Shown piece after piece: positions 25,757 to 33,415 of a DNA stretch of 64,000 bases; the stretch's first letter is position 1, and every line of letters starts with the position of its first letter. The notes below the pieces were generated by a model that saw only the letters and a program-made list of their open reading frames with translations, searched no databases and was not told where the DNA came from. The position numbers and the translations under genes are program-made. Origin of the DNA: Massilia norwichensis (GTDB lineage: Bacteria > Pseudomonadota > Gammaproteobacteria > Burkholderiales > Burkholderiaceae_D); the NCBI RefSeq assembly GCF_024753245.1, contig NZ_JANUGX010000009.1, positions 62,001-126,000 on the forward strand. Reading direction: 5' to 3'.

Positions 25757-26414
25757 CCGCACGCTCTTGTGTGCGACGCTTGTCTTTGCCGGAACCGCCG
25801 TGCTGGCGAAGGATGCTCCCATTCTCCTTTCATGCGAGACCGAAAAGGTGGAACGCACGGCGTTGGAAGAAGCGCCGAGAGGAGCGCACCGTGTGGGAGA
25901 GCATGTATTGGAGGTTACTTCGCAAAAAGGCCGTCAGAAATTTGTCGACAAGCCACCGCATGATGAGGGAGGTATGGGCGGCATACACTGGCGCTACTGC
26001 GGCTATGATTCCAGGGCAAAGGCCCATTTGATCCGGAAGTCAGACAAGGGACTGTTTTCCGGGGCCCTTTTGTTGGATGAGACCGGAAAACGGCTGCGTG
26101 CCGGACATACCGCCTTGTTTTCGCCAGATGCCAAGGAGTTCCTGGCGATCGAACAGGAGGACGGCGTGGATGGCGAAAACTGGGCCGTCTACGATACGAC
26201 TGGAAAGCTTCAGTGGAAAGGCTATGCGGGAACGATCGCCAAAATAAATGGTATCGAAACAGTGGTATCCACGTTCGAACATCCTCAATGGACGAGACAA
26301 GGCGTACTGACTGCGCAGTATCTTTGCGCGTCCACGAAAGTCCGCGGCATCGTCACTCTGGTCCGAGAGCCATCGGGTGCCTGGCGCTGGCACGGTCACC
26401 GGAAGTGCTCCTGA
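25737..26414 (+). CDS. Exported protein, candidate immunity protein to the amidase-like effector
   Basis: The 225-aa product begins with a clear signal peptide (MSFTALSRTLLCATLVFAGT, cleavage likely after AVLA near residue 24) and has no later membrane segment, so it should be periplasmic. Its ATG overlaps the 3' end of the effector-like gene by 20 bases and has a strong AAGGAG RBS. Four Cys residues after the signal (about 33, 87, 201 and 224) could form disulfides. I do not recognise the family. The immunity role is inferred from the effector-immunity gene order and from periplasmic targeting, where a peptidoglycan amidase would act. Confidence 0.65.
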   Translation: MSFTALSRTLLCATLVFAGTAVLAKDAPILLSCETEKVERTALEEAPRGAHRVGEHVLEVTSQKGRQKFVDKPPHDEGGMGGIHWRYCGYDSRAKAHLIRKSDKGLFSGALLLDETGKRLRAGHTALFSPDAKEFLAIEQEDGVDGENWAVYDTTGKLQWKGYAGTIAKINGIETVVSTFEHPQWTRQGVLTAQYLCASTKVRGIVTLVREPSGAWRWHGHRKCS

Positions 26415-26457
26415 ACCGCTCATGCCAATCCGAGCGGCGCCTTCGTGGGCGCCCGCG

Positions 26458-27105
26458 TCAATCCACAAGCTGGTTGCGGATGGCGTAGTGGGTCAGCTCC
26501 GCGCTGGTCTTCAGCTTCATCTTCGACAACAGCCGTGAACGGTATTCGCTGATGGTCTTGACCGACAGCGACAGTTCCCTGGCGATCTCGCTGACCGTCT
26601 TGCCGGAGGCGATCATCATGAGCGTCTGGTATTCGCGGTCCGACAGGGTGTCGTGGACCGGCTTCTCGTGGTCTTCGCCGAGCTGGGCCGCCAGCACCTG
26701 GGCCAGCTGGGCGCTCACATAGCGCTGGCCGCCGGCCACCAGGCGGATCGCGCTGACCAGCTCGCGCGGCGCGCTCTGCTTGGTCAGGTAGCCGGAGGCG
26801 CCCGCCTTCAGCGAGCGGATCGCGTACTGGTCCTCCCTGTGCATCGACAGCATCAGCACGGCCAGCTCCGGCTTGTCGTCCTTGATCTGCTTGAGCACTT
26901 CGATGCCGTTGCGGTCGGGCAGGGAGATGTCGAGCAGGAGCACGTTGCAGCGCGACTTGCGGAACAGCTTGATGGCGTCCAGGCCGGTTTCGGCTTCGCC
27001 GACGACGGAGATGTCGCGTTCCTCGGCGAGGATCTGTTTCAGGCCGGCACGCACGATGGCGTGGTCGTCGGCAATAAAAACGCGGATGCTGGCTTTTTCT
27101 GTCAT
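26458..27105 (-). CDS. NarL/FixJ-family response regulator
   Basis: This 215-aa regulator has an N-terminal receiver domain (residues 6-122) with acidic pair D13-D14, phospho-acceptor D59 (LLLDISLPDRNG) and a conserved YLTK lysine. A C-terminal LuxR-type helix-turn-helix follows (about 148-208), with LSDREYQTLMMIASGKT and SEIARELSLSVKTISEYRS. Its ATG overlaps the stop of the histidine kinase gene (ATGA), so the two form a partner pair. The sequence resembles the UvrY/GacA group, but the target genes cannot be read from the window. Confidence 0.93.
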   Translation of the reverse strand: MTEKASIRVFIADDHAIVRAGLKQILAEERDISVVGEAETGLDAIKLFRKSRCNVLLLDISLPDRNGIEVLKQIKDDKPELAVLMLSMHREDQYAIRSLKAGASGYLTKQSAPRELVSAIRLVAGGQRYVSAQLAQVLAAQLGEDHEKPVHDTLSDREYQTLMMIASGKTVSEIARELSLSVKTISEYRSRLLSKMKLKTSAELTHYAIRNQLVD

Positions 27106-28568
27106 GCTCGGGTGGGTTCGGATTGCAGCCTGATCTTGACGATCACCATCGTGCCACCTCCGGGCGCCGGCGACAAGTTCAGGGTGCCGCCCAGCGCACG
27201 GGCCCGCTCGCTCATGCCGCGCAACCCGAAGGAGTGCGGCTTGAGGCGGTCGGCCGGGGTGAGGCCGCGGCCATTATCGCAGATGGTGAGGGTCAGGTGC
27301 TGGCGCTGGCGGCGCAGCGTGACGCTGACCCGGGTCGCGCCGGCATGCTTGGCGATATTCGTCAGCGATTCCTGGAAGATGCGGAACAGGGCGCTGGCAT
27401 GGTCGGGGTCGAGTTCGCCCTCGAAATCCTCGCCGTCGGCGCCGTCGGTCCGGAAAGTGCAGGCGATGCCCATCTGCTTCTCGAATTCGCGCGCCTGCCA
27501 TTCCAGCGCGGCGACGATGCCCAGGTCCAGCGTCGACGGCCGCAGGTCCAGCGAAATCCGGTGCACCGCCTCGATGGTGCGGTCGACCAGGCTGTCCAGG
27601 TACTCGGCCTTTTCATGCAGCGAGGGCTCCTCCGGCAGGCGCGCCGCCAGCATGGCCAGCGCCATCTTGATCGCCGTGAGGTTGCCGCCGAGGTCGTCGT
27701 GGATCTCGCGTGCGATGCGGGTGCGCTCCTGCTCCTTGACCTGTTCGATGTGCGCGGTCAGCTCGGCCAGGCGCGCGCGCGAGCGCTTCGCTTCTTCCTG
27801 CTCCAGTTTGCTGGCCGTGATGTTGGTCATGATGCCGTCCCACTGCATGCCGCCGTCCTCCAGGGGCAGCGGCGTGGCGCGCAGGTTGATCCACTTGACG
27901 TCGTTCCAGGTGTCCTCGATGCGGATCCGGCCTTCCCAGTTCCAGGCGCAGGCGCAGGCGATCGAGGCCTGCATCGTGTCGCCGTAGCTTTTCCGGTCTT
28001 CCGGCAGGATCAGCTGCGGAAAGCGTCCGGGGTCCTGCTGCAGCTCGCTCACCGACAGGCCGAGCAGGGCGGCGCAGCCTTCGCTCAGGTAGGGAAAGGC
28101 CGTGCTGCCGTCCGGATGCCGCACGAACTGGTAGACCAGGCCCGGCATGTGGTCGACCACGGCGTTGAAGCGCGCCTGGTATTCCTGCAGCGCGGCGTTG
28201 GCGGCGTGCGCGAGCGACTGGTCGTCGCCGATCGCCAGGAACAGCGAGCGGCCGTCGCGCACGATGCGCAGGAAACACAGCTTGATCGGATAGCGGCTGC
28301 CGTCGGCGCGCAGGAAGCGCGTGGACAGGCTGACCTGGGCGCCGATTTCCTGGCCCAGCGAGGCCAGCAGCGTGTCAAACGTGGCGGCGTCCAGGCTGGG
28401 CGCCAGGTCGAACGGCGTCATGCCGCACAATTGTTCCAGGCCGTAGCCGAGGTTCTGGCGCGCGGCCTGGTTGACGTCGACCAGGCGCAGGGTCTCGGCG
28501 TCGAGCAGGTAGATCTCGGTGGTGGCGGCCTGCATCGCGGGGGCCAGCTTGGTATCGTTGTCGGTCAT
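27102..28568 (-). CDS. PAS-domain sensor histidine kinase (HisKA_3 type)
   Basis: The 488-aa cytoplasmic kinase has two PAS-like domains (about 15-115 and 135-252), then a HisKA_3 dimerisation domain with H290 in RIAREIHDDLGGNLTAI, and a C-terminal HATPase domain with the N box FRIFQESLTNIAKHA and G boxes DNGRGLT and FGLRGMSERA. It has no membrane helix, so it should sense an internal signal; no heme or flavin site can be assigned. ATG at 28568 has a GAGGATG RBS. It overlaps the response regulator and follows a membrane-protein gene by 10 bases. Confidence 0.93.
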   Translation of the reverse strand: MTDNDTKLAPAMQAATTEIYLLDAETLRLVDVNQAARQNLGYGLEQLCGMTPFDLAPSLDAATFDTLLASLGQEIGAQVSLSTRFLRADGSRYPIKLCFLRIVRDGRSLFLAIGDDQSLAHAANAALQEYQARFNAVVDHMPGLVYQFVRHPDGSTAFPYLSEGCAALLGLSVSELQQDPGRFPQLILPEDRKSYGDTMQASIACACAWNWEGRIRIEDTWNDVKWINLRATPLPLEDGGMQWDGIMTNITASKLEQEEAKRSRARLAELTAHIEQVKEQERTRIAREIHDDLGGNLTAIKMALAMLAARLPEEPSLHEKAEYLDSLVDRTIEAVHRISLDLRPSTLDLGIVAALEWQAREFEKQMGIACTFRTDGADGEDFEGELDPDHASALFRIFQESLTNIAKHAGATRVSVTLRRQRQHLTLTICDNGRGLTPADRLKPHSFGLRGMSERARALGGTLNLSPAPGGGTMVIVKIRLQSEPTRA

Positions 28569-28578
28569 GGTGTCATCC

Positions 28579-29199
28579 TCAGCGGCGCCGTGCGCGCCAT
28601 AGTACGACAAAGCGGCGCAGCACCCGCGATGCGCGGCTGGCATGGCGGCTGCCGAAGGGCACGGCGGCACGTCGGCCGCGCAGCCGGCGCGCAATGCGCA
28701 TGCGCCACTGGCGCAGCCTGCGCCGCGAAGCCTGCAGCATCTGCCGAGCCCGCAGGAAGGCCTGGCTGGCGCGTAGCCGGCCGACCCAGTGGTTTTTCAG
28801 CGTCATGAACCAGCCGTGGCAGCGCGCGAACCAGCCCACCGCCAGCAGGGTCGGCAGGGTCAGCGTGTAAATCCGGGCCACCACCGCCGCCCCGCCCAGC
28901 TTGGCGATCACGATGGTGGCAACGCCCGACACGGCGTGGCCGTGCGCGATCGCCACCAGGGCCAGCAGCTTGACCGGCAACAGCATCAGTCCGGGCAGCA
29001 CGAACAGGCACAGCGCGCCCCAGGGCGGCAGCAGGCGCACGCGCGCTTCGAGCGCTGCCAGCAGCGGCCAGCGTGCCAGGCCGGCGCCAAGGCGCGCACC
29101 GGCGTCCCAGCACCACTCTTCGAGCAGCAGGATCAGGGCGGCCAGGTGCACCAGTGGCGCGAACAGCCTGCTGCGGGCATTCGTCATGGCTCGTGTCAT
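28579..29199 (-). CDS. Putative inner-membrane protein of unknown function
   Basis: I do not recognise this 206-aa protein. It has a hydrophobic N-terminal segment (about 13-27), two to three further hydrophobic stretches between about 55 and 125 (LCLFVLPGLMLLPVKLLALV; LPTLLAVGWFARC), and a strongly Arg-rich C-terminal third (about 145-206). It lies 10 bases upstream of the histidine kinase, on the same strand, so it is probably co-transcribed and might feed the kinase a membrane signal; that is inference. ATG at 29187 is an alternative start. Confidence 0.65.
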   Translation of the reverse strand: MTRAMTNARSRLFAPLVHLAALILLLEEWCWDAGARLGAGLARWPLLAALEARVRLLPPWGALCLFVLPGLMLLPVKLLALVAIAHGHAVSGVATIVIAKLGGAAVVARIYTLTLPTLLAVGWFARCHGWFMTLKNHWVGRLRASQAFLRARQMLQASRRRLRQWRMRIARRLRGRRAAVPFGSRHASRASRVLRRFVVLWRARRR

Positions 29200-29288
29200 G
29201 CCCGAATGATACGGGAAATGCCGGGGCCCACCGGCGCAGCGTTGGCGCGCATGCATCATGTTTGTACGCTTAAGGCTACAATGAGGCC

Positions 29289-29855
29289 ATGAACAAGGCT
29301 TTTGTAAAAGAGTCCGACAACGAGGACGATGACGATACCCCGGCGCTGGCGCAGCAGATTCCGGCCGGCTCCAAGAACTACATCACCCCCGCCGGCCACA
29401 AGGCCATCAAGGACGAACTGCTGCAGCTGATCGATGTCGACCGGCCGGAAGTCGTGCGCGTGGTGCACTGGGCCGCCTCGAACGGCGACCGCTCGGAAAA
29501 CGGCGACTATATCTACGGCAAGCGGCGCCTGCGCGAAATCGACCGCCGCATCCGCTTCCTCACCAAGCGCCTGGACTCGGCCTTCGTGGTCGACCCGTCG
29601 GTCCATCACGGCAACGACCAGGTGTTCTTCGGCGCCACCGTCAGCTATCTCAACAAGGCGGGCGAGGAACACACCGTCACCATCGTCGGCATCGACGAGC
29701 TCGATCCGCTGAAGGGCAAGATCAGCTGGATCTCGCCGGTGGCGCGCGCGCTGACCAAGGCGCGCGAGGGCGAGGTCGTCACCCTGCAGACCCCGCTGGG
29801 CACGGACGAGCTGGAAATCCTCAGCGTCGACTATCCCGAACCGATCACGGACTGA
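29289..29855 (+). CDS. greB: Transcription elongation factor GreB
   Basis: GreB rescues backtracked RNA polymerase by stimulating transcript cleavage. The 188-aa protein has an acidic N-terminal extension (residues 6-17), the coiled-coil domain with D and E at the tip (WAASNGDRSENGDYIYGKRR, about 62-81), and the C-terminal FKBP-like domain ending LEILSVDY. The YIYGKRRLREIDRRIRFL motif favours GreB over GreA. It heads a tightly packed plus-strand run with the next three genes. A TACAAT -10-like box at 29277-29282 lies very close to the ATG. Confidence 0.95.
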   Translation: MNKAFVKESDNEDDDDTPALAQQIPAGSKNYITPAGHKAIKDELLQLIDVDRPEVVRVVHWAASNGDRSENGDYIYGKRRLREIDRRIRFLTKRLDSAFVVDPSVHHGNDQVFFGATVSYLNKAGEEHTVTIVGIDELDPLKGKISWISPVARALTKAREGEVVTLQTPLGTDELEILSVDYPEPITD

Positions 29856-29859
29856 TGCC

Positions 29860-30456
29860 ATGAAATACCCTACCGAGACCGCGCGCGAGCCGGATGCGCT
29901 CGCCGCATTGCGCTCGGCCACGCACAGCCGCCATGAGGAACTCGACAGCGGGCTGCCGATCGGCGCGCCCGATGCTTCCCTGGGCGATTACGCAGCGCAC
30001 CTGAGCATGCTGCGCGCCTGGCTGGCGCCGCTGCAGGCCTGGCTGCGCACTTTCGACGATGGTCCGCAGTGCGACGCACAGTTCGACCAGGCTGGCCGCC
30101 TGGCGCTGATCGAACAGGACCTGGCGGAGCAGGACATGCCGCCAGCGTCCTCCGGCGCGGCCGGCGTGACCGGCTGGCCGCGTGACGTCAGTCCCGCCTG
30201 GCGCTGGGGCGTGTGCTACGTGATCGAAGGATCGCAGCTGGGCGGCGCCGTGCTCTACCAACGCCTGCACGCGCGGCTGGCCCCGCATCCGCTGCGTTAC
30301 CTGAAAGGGGCGGACACCGGCCCCGGCCCGCGCTGGCGCGCCTTCATGCAGGCGCTGCGCGAACACGTGCGCAGCCCGCGGGAGATCCTTGACGCCAGCG
30401 CCGGCGCCTGCGCCGCCTTCGACAGCATCCTGGCGCTGGGCATGCACAGGCGCTAG
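29860..30456 (+). CDS. Biliverdin-producing heme oxygenase (BphO-like)
   Basis: Heme oxygenase opens heme to biliverdin, CO and Fe2+. The 198-aa helical protein has the likely proximal heme ligand H25 in LRSATHSRHEELD and the distal-helix motif YVIEGSQLGGAVLYQRL with its conserved glycines. It starts 4 bases after greB. In other bacteria such enzymes often supply biliverdin to a bacteriophytochrome, but no phytochrome gene is present in this window. An iron-scavenging or signalling role remains open. Confidence 0.85.
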   Translation: MKYPTETAREPDALAALRSATHSRHEELDSGLPIGAPDASLGDYAAHLSMLRAWLAPLQAWLRTFDDGPQCDAQFDQAGRLALIEQDLAEQDMPPASSGAAGVTGWPRDVSPAWRWGVCYVIEGSQLGGAVLYQRLHARLAPHPLRYLKGADTGPGPRWRAFMQALREHVRSPREILDASAGACAAFDSILALGMHRR

Positions 30457-30462
30457 CCTGCG

Positions 30463-31236
30463 ATGCACCTCTACCGGGAATTCCCGCCGCATCCGCGTCT
30501 GGCCGGCCTGGTCGCCTGCCTGTGGAGCAGCCATGCCGTGCCGGGCGGCGCGCCGCTGCGCCACCGTGTGCTGCCGGATAACTGCATCGACATCCTGTGG
30601 CAGGACCGCGCGCCTGCCGGCTTCGTGGCCGGCATGATGTCGCGCCCGCACCGGGTCGAGGTGCTGCAACCCGTGCTGACGGTGGCGGTGCGTTTCCTGC
30701 CCGGCGCGGCGCGCGCCTTTTTCGGCATGCCGCTGCATTTGTTGCAGGACGGCCATCCCGGCTTGACCGAACTGTGGCCGCCGCACGAGGCCGAGGCCCT
30801 GGCGGCCGCATTGTGGGAACGCGAGCAGACCCTGGCGCAGCGCCTGGCGACGATCGAACGGGCCTTGCTGGCGCGCCTGCAGCGGCATGCAGTGGACCGC
30901 GGCGAGCGCCTGGTGCGCGCGGCGGTCGGGCTGATCGAAAGCTCGGGTGGCGCGCTGCGCGTCGAGGAACTGGCGCAGTCGCTGGGCGTCTCGCGCCAGC
31001 ACCTGGCGCTGCAATTTCGCGAACGCGTGGGCCTGAACGCCAAGACCTTTGCGATGGTCTGCCGCTTCCGCCGCGCCAGCAGCGCCCTGCGCGGAGTGCA
31101 AGGAGCGCCGGTCGACTGGGCCGGCCTGGCAGGCGAGTGCGGGTATTATGACCAGTCGCACCTGATCCACGAATTCCGGCAGTTCGCCGGCGAGACGCCA
31201 CAGGCGTTCGCGCTTGGCCGCGTGCCGGCGCCATGA
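30463..31236 (+). CDS. AraC-family transcriptional regulator
   Basis: The 257-aa protein has an N-terminal sensing domain (about 1-140; FPPHPRLAGLVACLWSS, RVLPDNCIDILW) of the type common in AraC-like proteins of unknown ligand. The C-terminal double helix-turn-helix (about 155-250) contains VEELAQSLGVSRQHLALQF and GYYDQSHLIHEFRQFAGETP, the usual AraC signature. It begins 6 bases after the heme oxygenase gene, suggesting it regulates this operon or responds to its product. Confidence 0.88.
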   Translation: MHLYREFPPHPRLAGLVACLWSSHAVPGGAPLRHRVLPDNCIDILWQDRAPAGFVAGMMSRPHRVEVLQPVLTVAVRFLPGAARAFFGMPLHLLQDGHPGLTELWPPHEAEALAAALWEREQTLAQRLATIERALLARLQRHAVDRGERLVRAAVGLIESSGGALRVEELAQSLGVSRQHLALQFRERVGLNAKTFAMVCRFRRASSALRGVQGAPVDWAGLAGECGYYDQSHLIHEFRQFAGETPQAFALGRVPAP

Positions 31237-31251
31237 CCATCATCGAAACGC

Positions 31252-31560
31252 ATGCCCAAGAAAACCCCGATCTTCCCCGGCCCGCGCACAGGACGCGGCC
31301 AAGTCCTCGCGATCCTGCTGTCCAGCGCCGACCAGGCCGGCGCCGAGCCGCTGCGCGGCCGCGTGACCCTGGCCGCCATCGTGCGCTCGCTGAAGCGCAA
31401 ATACCACTGGCCGATCGAGACCACCAGCTTTCCCTCGAACGCGGCCGACGGCCGTGCCACCTGGGCCACGGTGTACAGCCTGCCGCCTGAGGTCATCGAC
31501 AAGGCGCTGGATGGGCGCGGGCGCGACTGGCTGAAGAGCAGCCTGGGCGACAGGGTTTGA
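31252..31560 (+). CDS. Small protein with probable winged-helix fold
   Basis: This 102-aa protein has no assigned function. The middle (LRGRVTLAAIVRSLKRKYHW, then PIETTSFPS) looks like a helix-turn-helix followed by a beta wing (RATWATVYSLP), reminiscent of small DNA-binding proteins. There is no signal peptide or membrane segment. It starts 15 bases after the araC-like gene on the same strand and is followed by a weak hairpin with a T-rich tail at 31599-31626, so it likely ends the greB operon. Confidence 0.6.
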   Translation: MPKKTPIFPGPRTGRGQVLAILLSSADQAGAEPLRGRVTLAAIVRSLKRKYHWPIETTSFPSNAADGRATWATVYSLPPEVIDKALDGRGRDWLKSSLGDRV

Positions 31561-31598
31561 CTGCCAACTTTGACAAGTTTCGAATTTTCCGCAGATCC

Positions 31599-31626
31599 AC
31601 ATCAGAATTTCCTGATGTTTTTATTA
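31599..31626 (+). terminator. Weak hairpin with T-rich tail after the greB operon
   Basis: ACATCAG (31599-31605) and CTGATGT (31612-31618) form a 7-base stem with a 6-base loop, followed by TTTATTAATT. The stem is AT-rich, so termination may be partial. The same palindrome could instead act as an operator for the prohibitin-like gene, which starts at 31693. Confidence 0.4.
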
Positions 31627-31692
31627 ATTCCTCCGAGATACACTTTGTTGGCCGTTCAATAACGCGGCTTAACTCATCGGAAAGGAATTCAA

Positions 31693-32490
31693 ATGAACAG
31701 GTTGCCATTCAAGGTCATCGGCATCGTCATCGCAGCGATCGTCGTGGTATCGCTCGCGCCTTTCGGCACCGTACCGTCCGGACACCGGGGCGTGATGACG
31801 ACCTTCGGCAGCCCGAGCGACCAGGTGCTCAGCGAAGGCATCCACTTCCGCATCCCGCTGGCGCAGAAGCTCAACCTGGTCAACGTCTCGATCCAGAAGG
31901 GCGAAGGCGACGGCGATGCCGCTTCGCGCGACCTGCAGATCGTGCACACCCGCGTGGCGCTGAACTACCACGTCAAGCCGGAAGCGGCGATGACGGTGTT
32001 CCGCGACCTCGGCAACGAGCCCGGCACCCGCATCATCATCCCGTCGGTGCAGGAAGCCGTGAAGGCCGTCACCGCGCGCTTCACCGCCGAGGAACTGATC
32101 GCCAAGCGCACCGACGTGCGCGACCAGATCATGGTCCAGCTGCGCGAACGCCTGGGACGCCACGGCATCGTGGTCGACGAGTTCTCGATCGTGAACTTCA
32201 ACTTCTCGCGCTCCTTCAACGAAGCGATCGAAGCCAAGACCACGGCCGAGCAGCTGAAGCTGAAGGCCGAACGCGACCTGCTGCGTATCGAAGTGGAAGC
32301 CAAGCAGCGTGTGGCCCAGGCCCGGGCCGAAGCCGAATCGCTGGCGATCCAGCGCCAGCAGGTGACCCCGGAGCTGATCCGCCTGCGCGAGATGGAGAAC
32401 CAGCGCCAGGCCATCGAGAAATGGGATGGCAAACTGCCCAGCGTGGCGGGCGGTGCGATCCCTTTCATTAACGTGAACGGCGCGAAGTAA
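31693..32490 (+). CDS. Prohibitin/SPFH-family membrane protein
   Basis: The 265-aa protein has one N-terminal membrane anchor (residues 7-25), an SPFH/band-7 domain (about 27-200: VPSGHRGVMTTFGSP, HTRVALNYHV, LRERLGRHGIVVDEFSIVNF) and a C-terminal coiled coil rich in Glu, Ala and Arg (about 175-245). It resembles mitochondrial prohibitin more than HflK/HflC. Such proteins form large scaffolds at the inner membrane; the function in bacteria is poorly defined. It is preceded by 132 bases containing a TTGACA at 31570-31575 with no clear -10 box. Confidence 0.88.
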   Translation: MNRLPFKVIGIVIAAIVVVSLAPFGTVPSGHRGVMTTFGSPSDQVLSEGIHFRIPLAQKLNLVNVSIQKGEGDGDAASRDLQIVHTRVALNYHVKPEAAMTVFRDLGNEPGTRIIIPSVQEAVKAVTARFTAEELIAKRTDVRDQIMVQLRERLGRHGIVVDEFSIVNFNFSRSFNEAIEAKTTAEQLKLKAERDLLRIEVEAKQRVAQARAEAESLAIQRQQVTPELIRLREMENQRQAIEKWDGKLPSVAGGAIPFINVNGAK

Positions 32491-32540
32491 GGTTTGGGGC
32501 GGCCATGAGATGCAATATCCATGGCCGCTTCCGGGACCGG

Positions 32541-32858
32541 CTAATGCGCGGACAGCTTCATCAGCACGAGCCCGCCGACGATCAGGACCGCGGCGCCAAT
32601 TCGCATCGGGCCGATCTGCTCGCCCAGGAAGACGATGCCGACGATGAATGCGCCAATCGCGCCAATCCCGGTCCAGACGGTATACGCCGTCCCTAAAGGC
32701 AGGGTGCGCATTGCCACGGACAGCAAGCCGAAGCTTGCCGTCATGGTGACGATGGTAACGATGGAATAGGTGGGATGGGTAAAACCATTCGACAGTTTCA
32801 TCGAATATGCCCATACGACTTCGAACAGACCGGCGACAAGCAACAGGATCCAGGCCAT
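32541..32858 (-). CDS. sugE: SugE/Gdx small multidrug resistance-family guanidinium exporter
   Basis: The 105-aa protein has four membrane helices and the invariant membrane glutamate E13 (AGLFEVVWA) of the SMR family. The sequence follows SugE/Gdx rather than EmrE: LPLGTAYTVWTGIGAIGAFI, FLGEQIGPMRIGA, ending LVLMKLSAH. Proteins of this subtype export guanidinium in exchange for protons. ATG at 32858 has a GAGGGAG RBS. A guanidine-II riboswitch lies directly upstream (32875-32925), which strongly supports the substrate. Both ends of the gene are free of overlap. Confidence 0.95.
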   Translation of the reverse strand: MAWILLLVAGLFEVVWAYSMKLSNGFTHPTYSIVTIVTMTASFGLLSVAMRTLPLGTAYTVWTGIGAIGAFIVGIVFLGEQIGPMRIGAAVLIVGGLVLMKLSAH

Positions 32859-32874
32859 GACGGCTCCCTCTTCA

Positions 32875-32925
32875 AGCCGGGCCGTCCCGCATGTTTTCCC
32901 GGATGGGGGAGGTCGTCCTCCGATC
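32875..32925 (-). promoter_or_regulatory. Guanidine-II (mini-ykkC) riboswitch upstream of sugE
   Basis: On the minus strand two short hairpins carry the diagnostic ACGR loops. The first is GGAGG-ACGA-CCTCC (32908-32921, 5 bp) and the second is CGGG-ACGG-CCCG (32878-32889, 4 bp). They are separated by 18 bases and are followed by the sugE ribosome-binding site. Paired ACGR hairpins before a SugE/Gdx gene are the hallmark of this class, in which guanidine binding raises expression. The -10 box TACAAT at 32930-32935 would start the RNA right at the first hairpin. Confidence 0.9.
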
Positions 32926-32929
32926 CAGC

Positions 32930-32935
32930 ATTGTA
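32930..32935 (-). promoter_or_regulatory. -10 box of the sugE promoter
   Basis: TACAAT on the minus strand places the transcription start near 32923, immediately before the first riboswitch hairpin. The -35 region is weak: TTGGAA with a 15-base spacer or TATTGG with 17. Confidence 0.6.
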
Positions 32936-33015
32936 GCGGAGCTTCCATTTTTCCAATACCCGGCCATGGCGAAATGGCATCATGTGGCTTTTACCGGGAT
33001 GTCAGGAGACTAAAA

Positions 33016-33381
33016 ATGATCAAGGGATTACGCACCGTGAAGTACCCCGTACCGGACCTCGACCAGGCCAAGGCCTGGTTTGCCGAGGCCTTCGGCACCG
33101 CGCCTTACTTCGACCAGCCGTTCTACGTCGGCTTCGCCATCGGCGGCTTCGAGCTGGGTTTGGTGCCGGACGGGACGCCGGGCACTGCGGGCTCGGTGGT
33201 GTACTGGGGCGTGGACGACATCGAGGCCGAGGTCGCGCGCATCGTCGGGCTTGGTGCGACGGAACACGAGGCGATCCAGGATGTGGGGGAGGGGATCAGG
33301 GTGGCGGAGCTGAAGGACCCGTTCGGGAATGTGCTGGGGCTGATCCAGAATCCGCTGTTCGATACGGCTGCGGTGTCCTAG
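33016..33381 (+). CDS. VOC-superfamily (glyoxalase/bleomycin-resistance fold) protein
   Basis: The 121-aa protein has the paired beta-alpha-beta3 modules of the vicinal oxygen chelate fold: VKYPVPDLDQAKAWFAEAFG at the start and VAELKDPFGNVLGLIQNP at the end. Metal ligands of typical glyoxalases are not all evident, so the enzymatic activity is unknown. ATG at 33016 has a CAGGAGA RBS. It is convergent with spoT, with a palindromic repeat between them at 33383-33410. Confidence 0.85.
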   Translation: MIKGLRTVKYPVPDLDQAKAWFAEAFGTAPYFDQPFYVGFAIGGFELGLVPDGTPGTAGSVVYWGVDDIEAEVARIVGLGATEHEAIQDVGEGIRVAELKDPFGNVLGLIQNPLFDTAAVS

Positions 33382-33382
33382 T

Positions 33383-33410
33383 CGTCGTCCCCGCGCAGGC
33401 GGGAACGACG
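33383..33410. repeat. dRS3-like palindrome between the VOC gene and spoT
   Basis: CGTCGTCCCCGC and GCGGGAACGACG pair over 12 bases (one G-U) around a GCAG loop. The core CCCGCGCAGGCGGGAA recurs at 61802-61819. It lies between two convergent genes and may act as a bidirectional 3' structure, though no T-run follows. Confidence 0.7.
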
Positions 33411-33415
33411 ATGAG

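Noticed and set aside
27102-28568. The PAS histidine kinase as a bacteriophytochrome partner of the nearby heme oxygenase
   Set aside because: It lacks the GAF-PHY chromophore domains and the conserved N-terminal Cys of phytochromes; its genes are in a separate operon.
31570-31600. A sigma-70 promoter for the prohibitin-like gene at TTGACA
   Set aside because: No acceptable -10 box lies 16-18 bases downstream, so it was not listed as a promoter.
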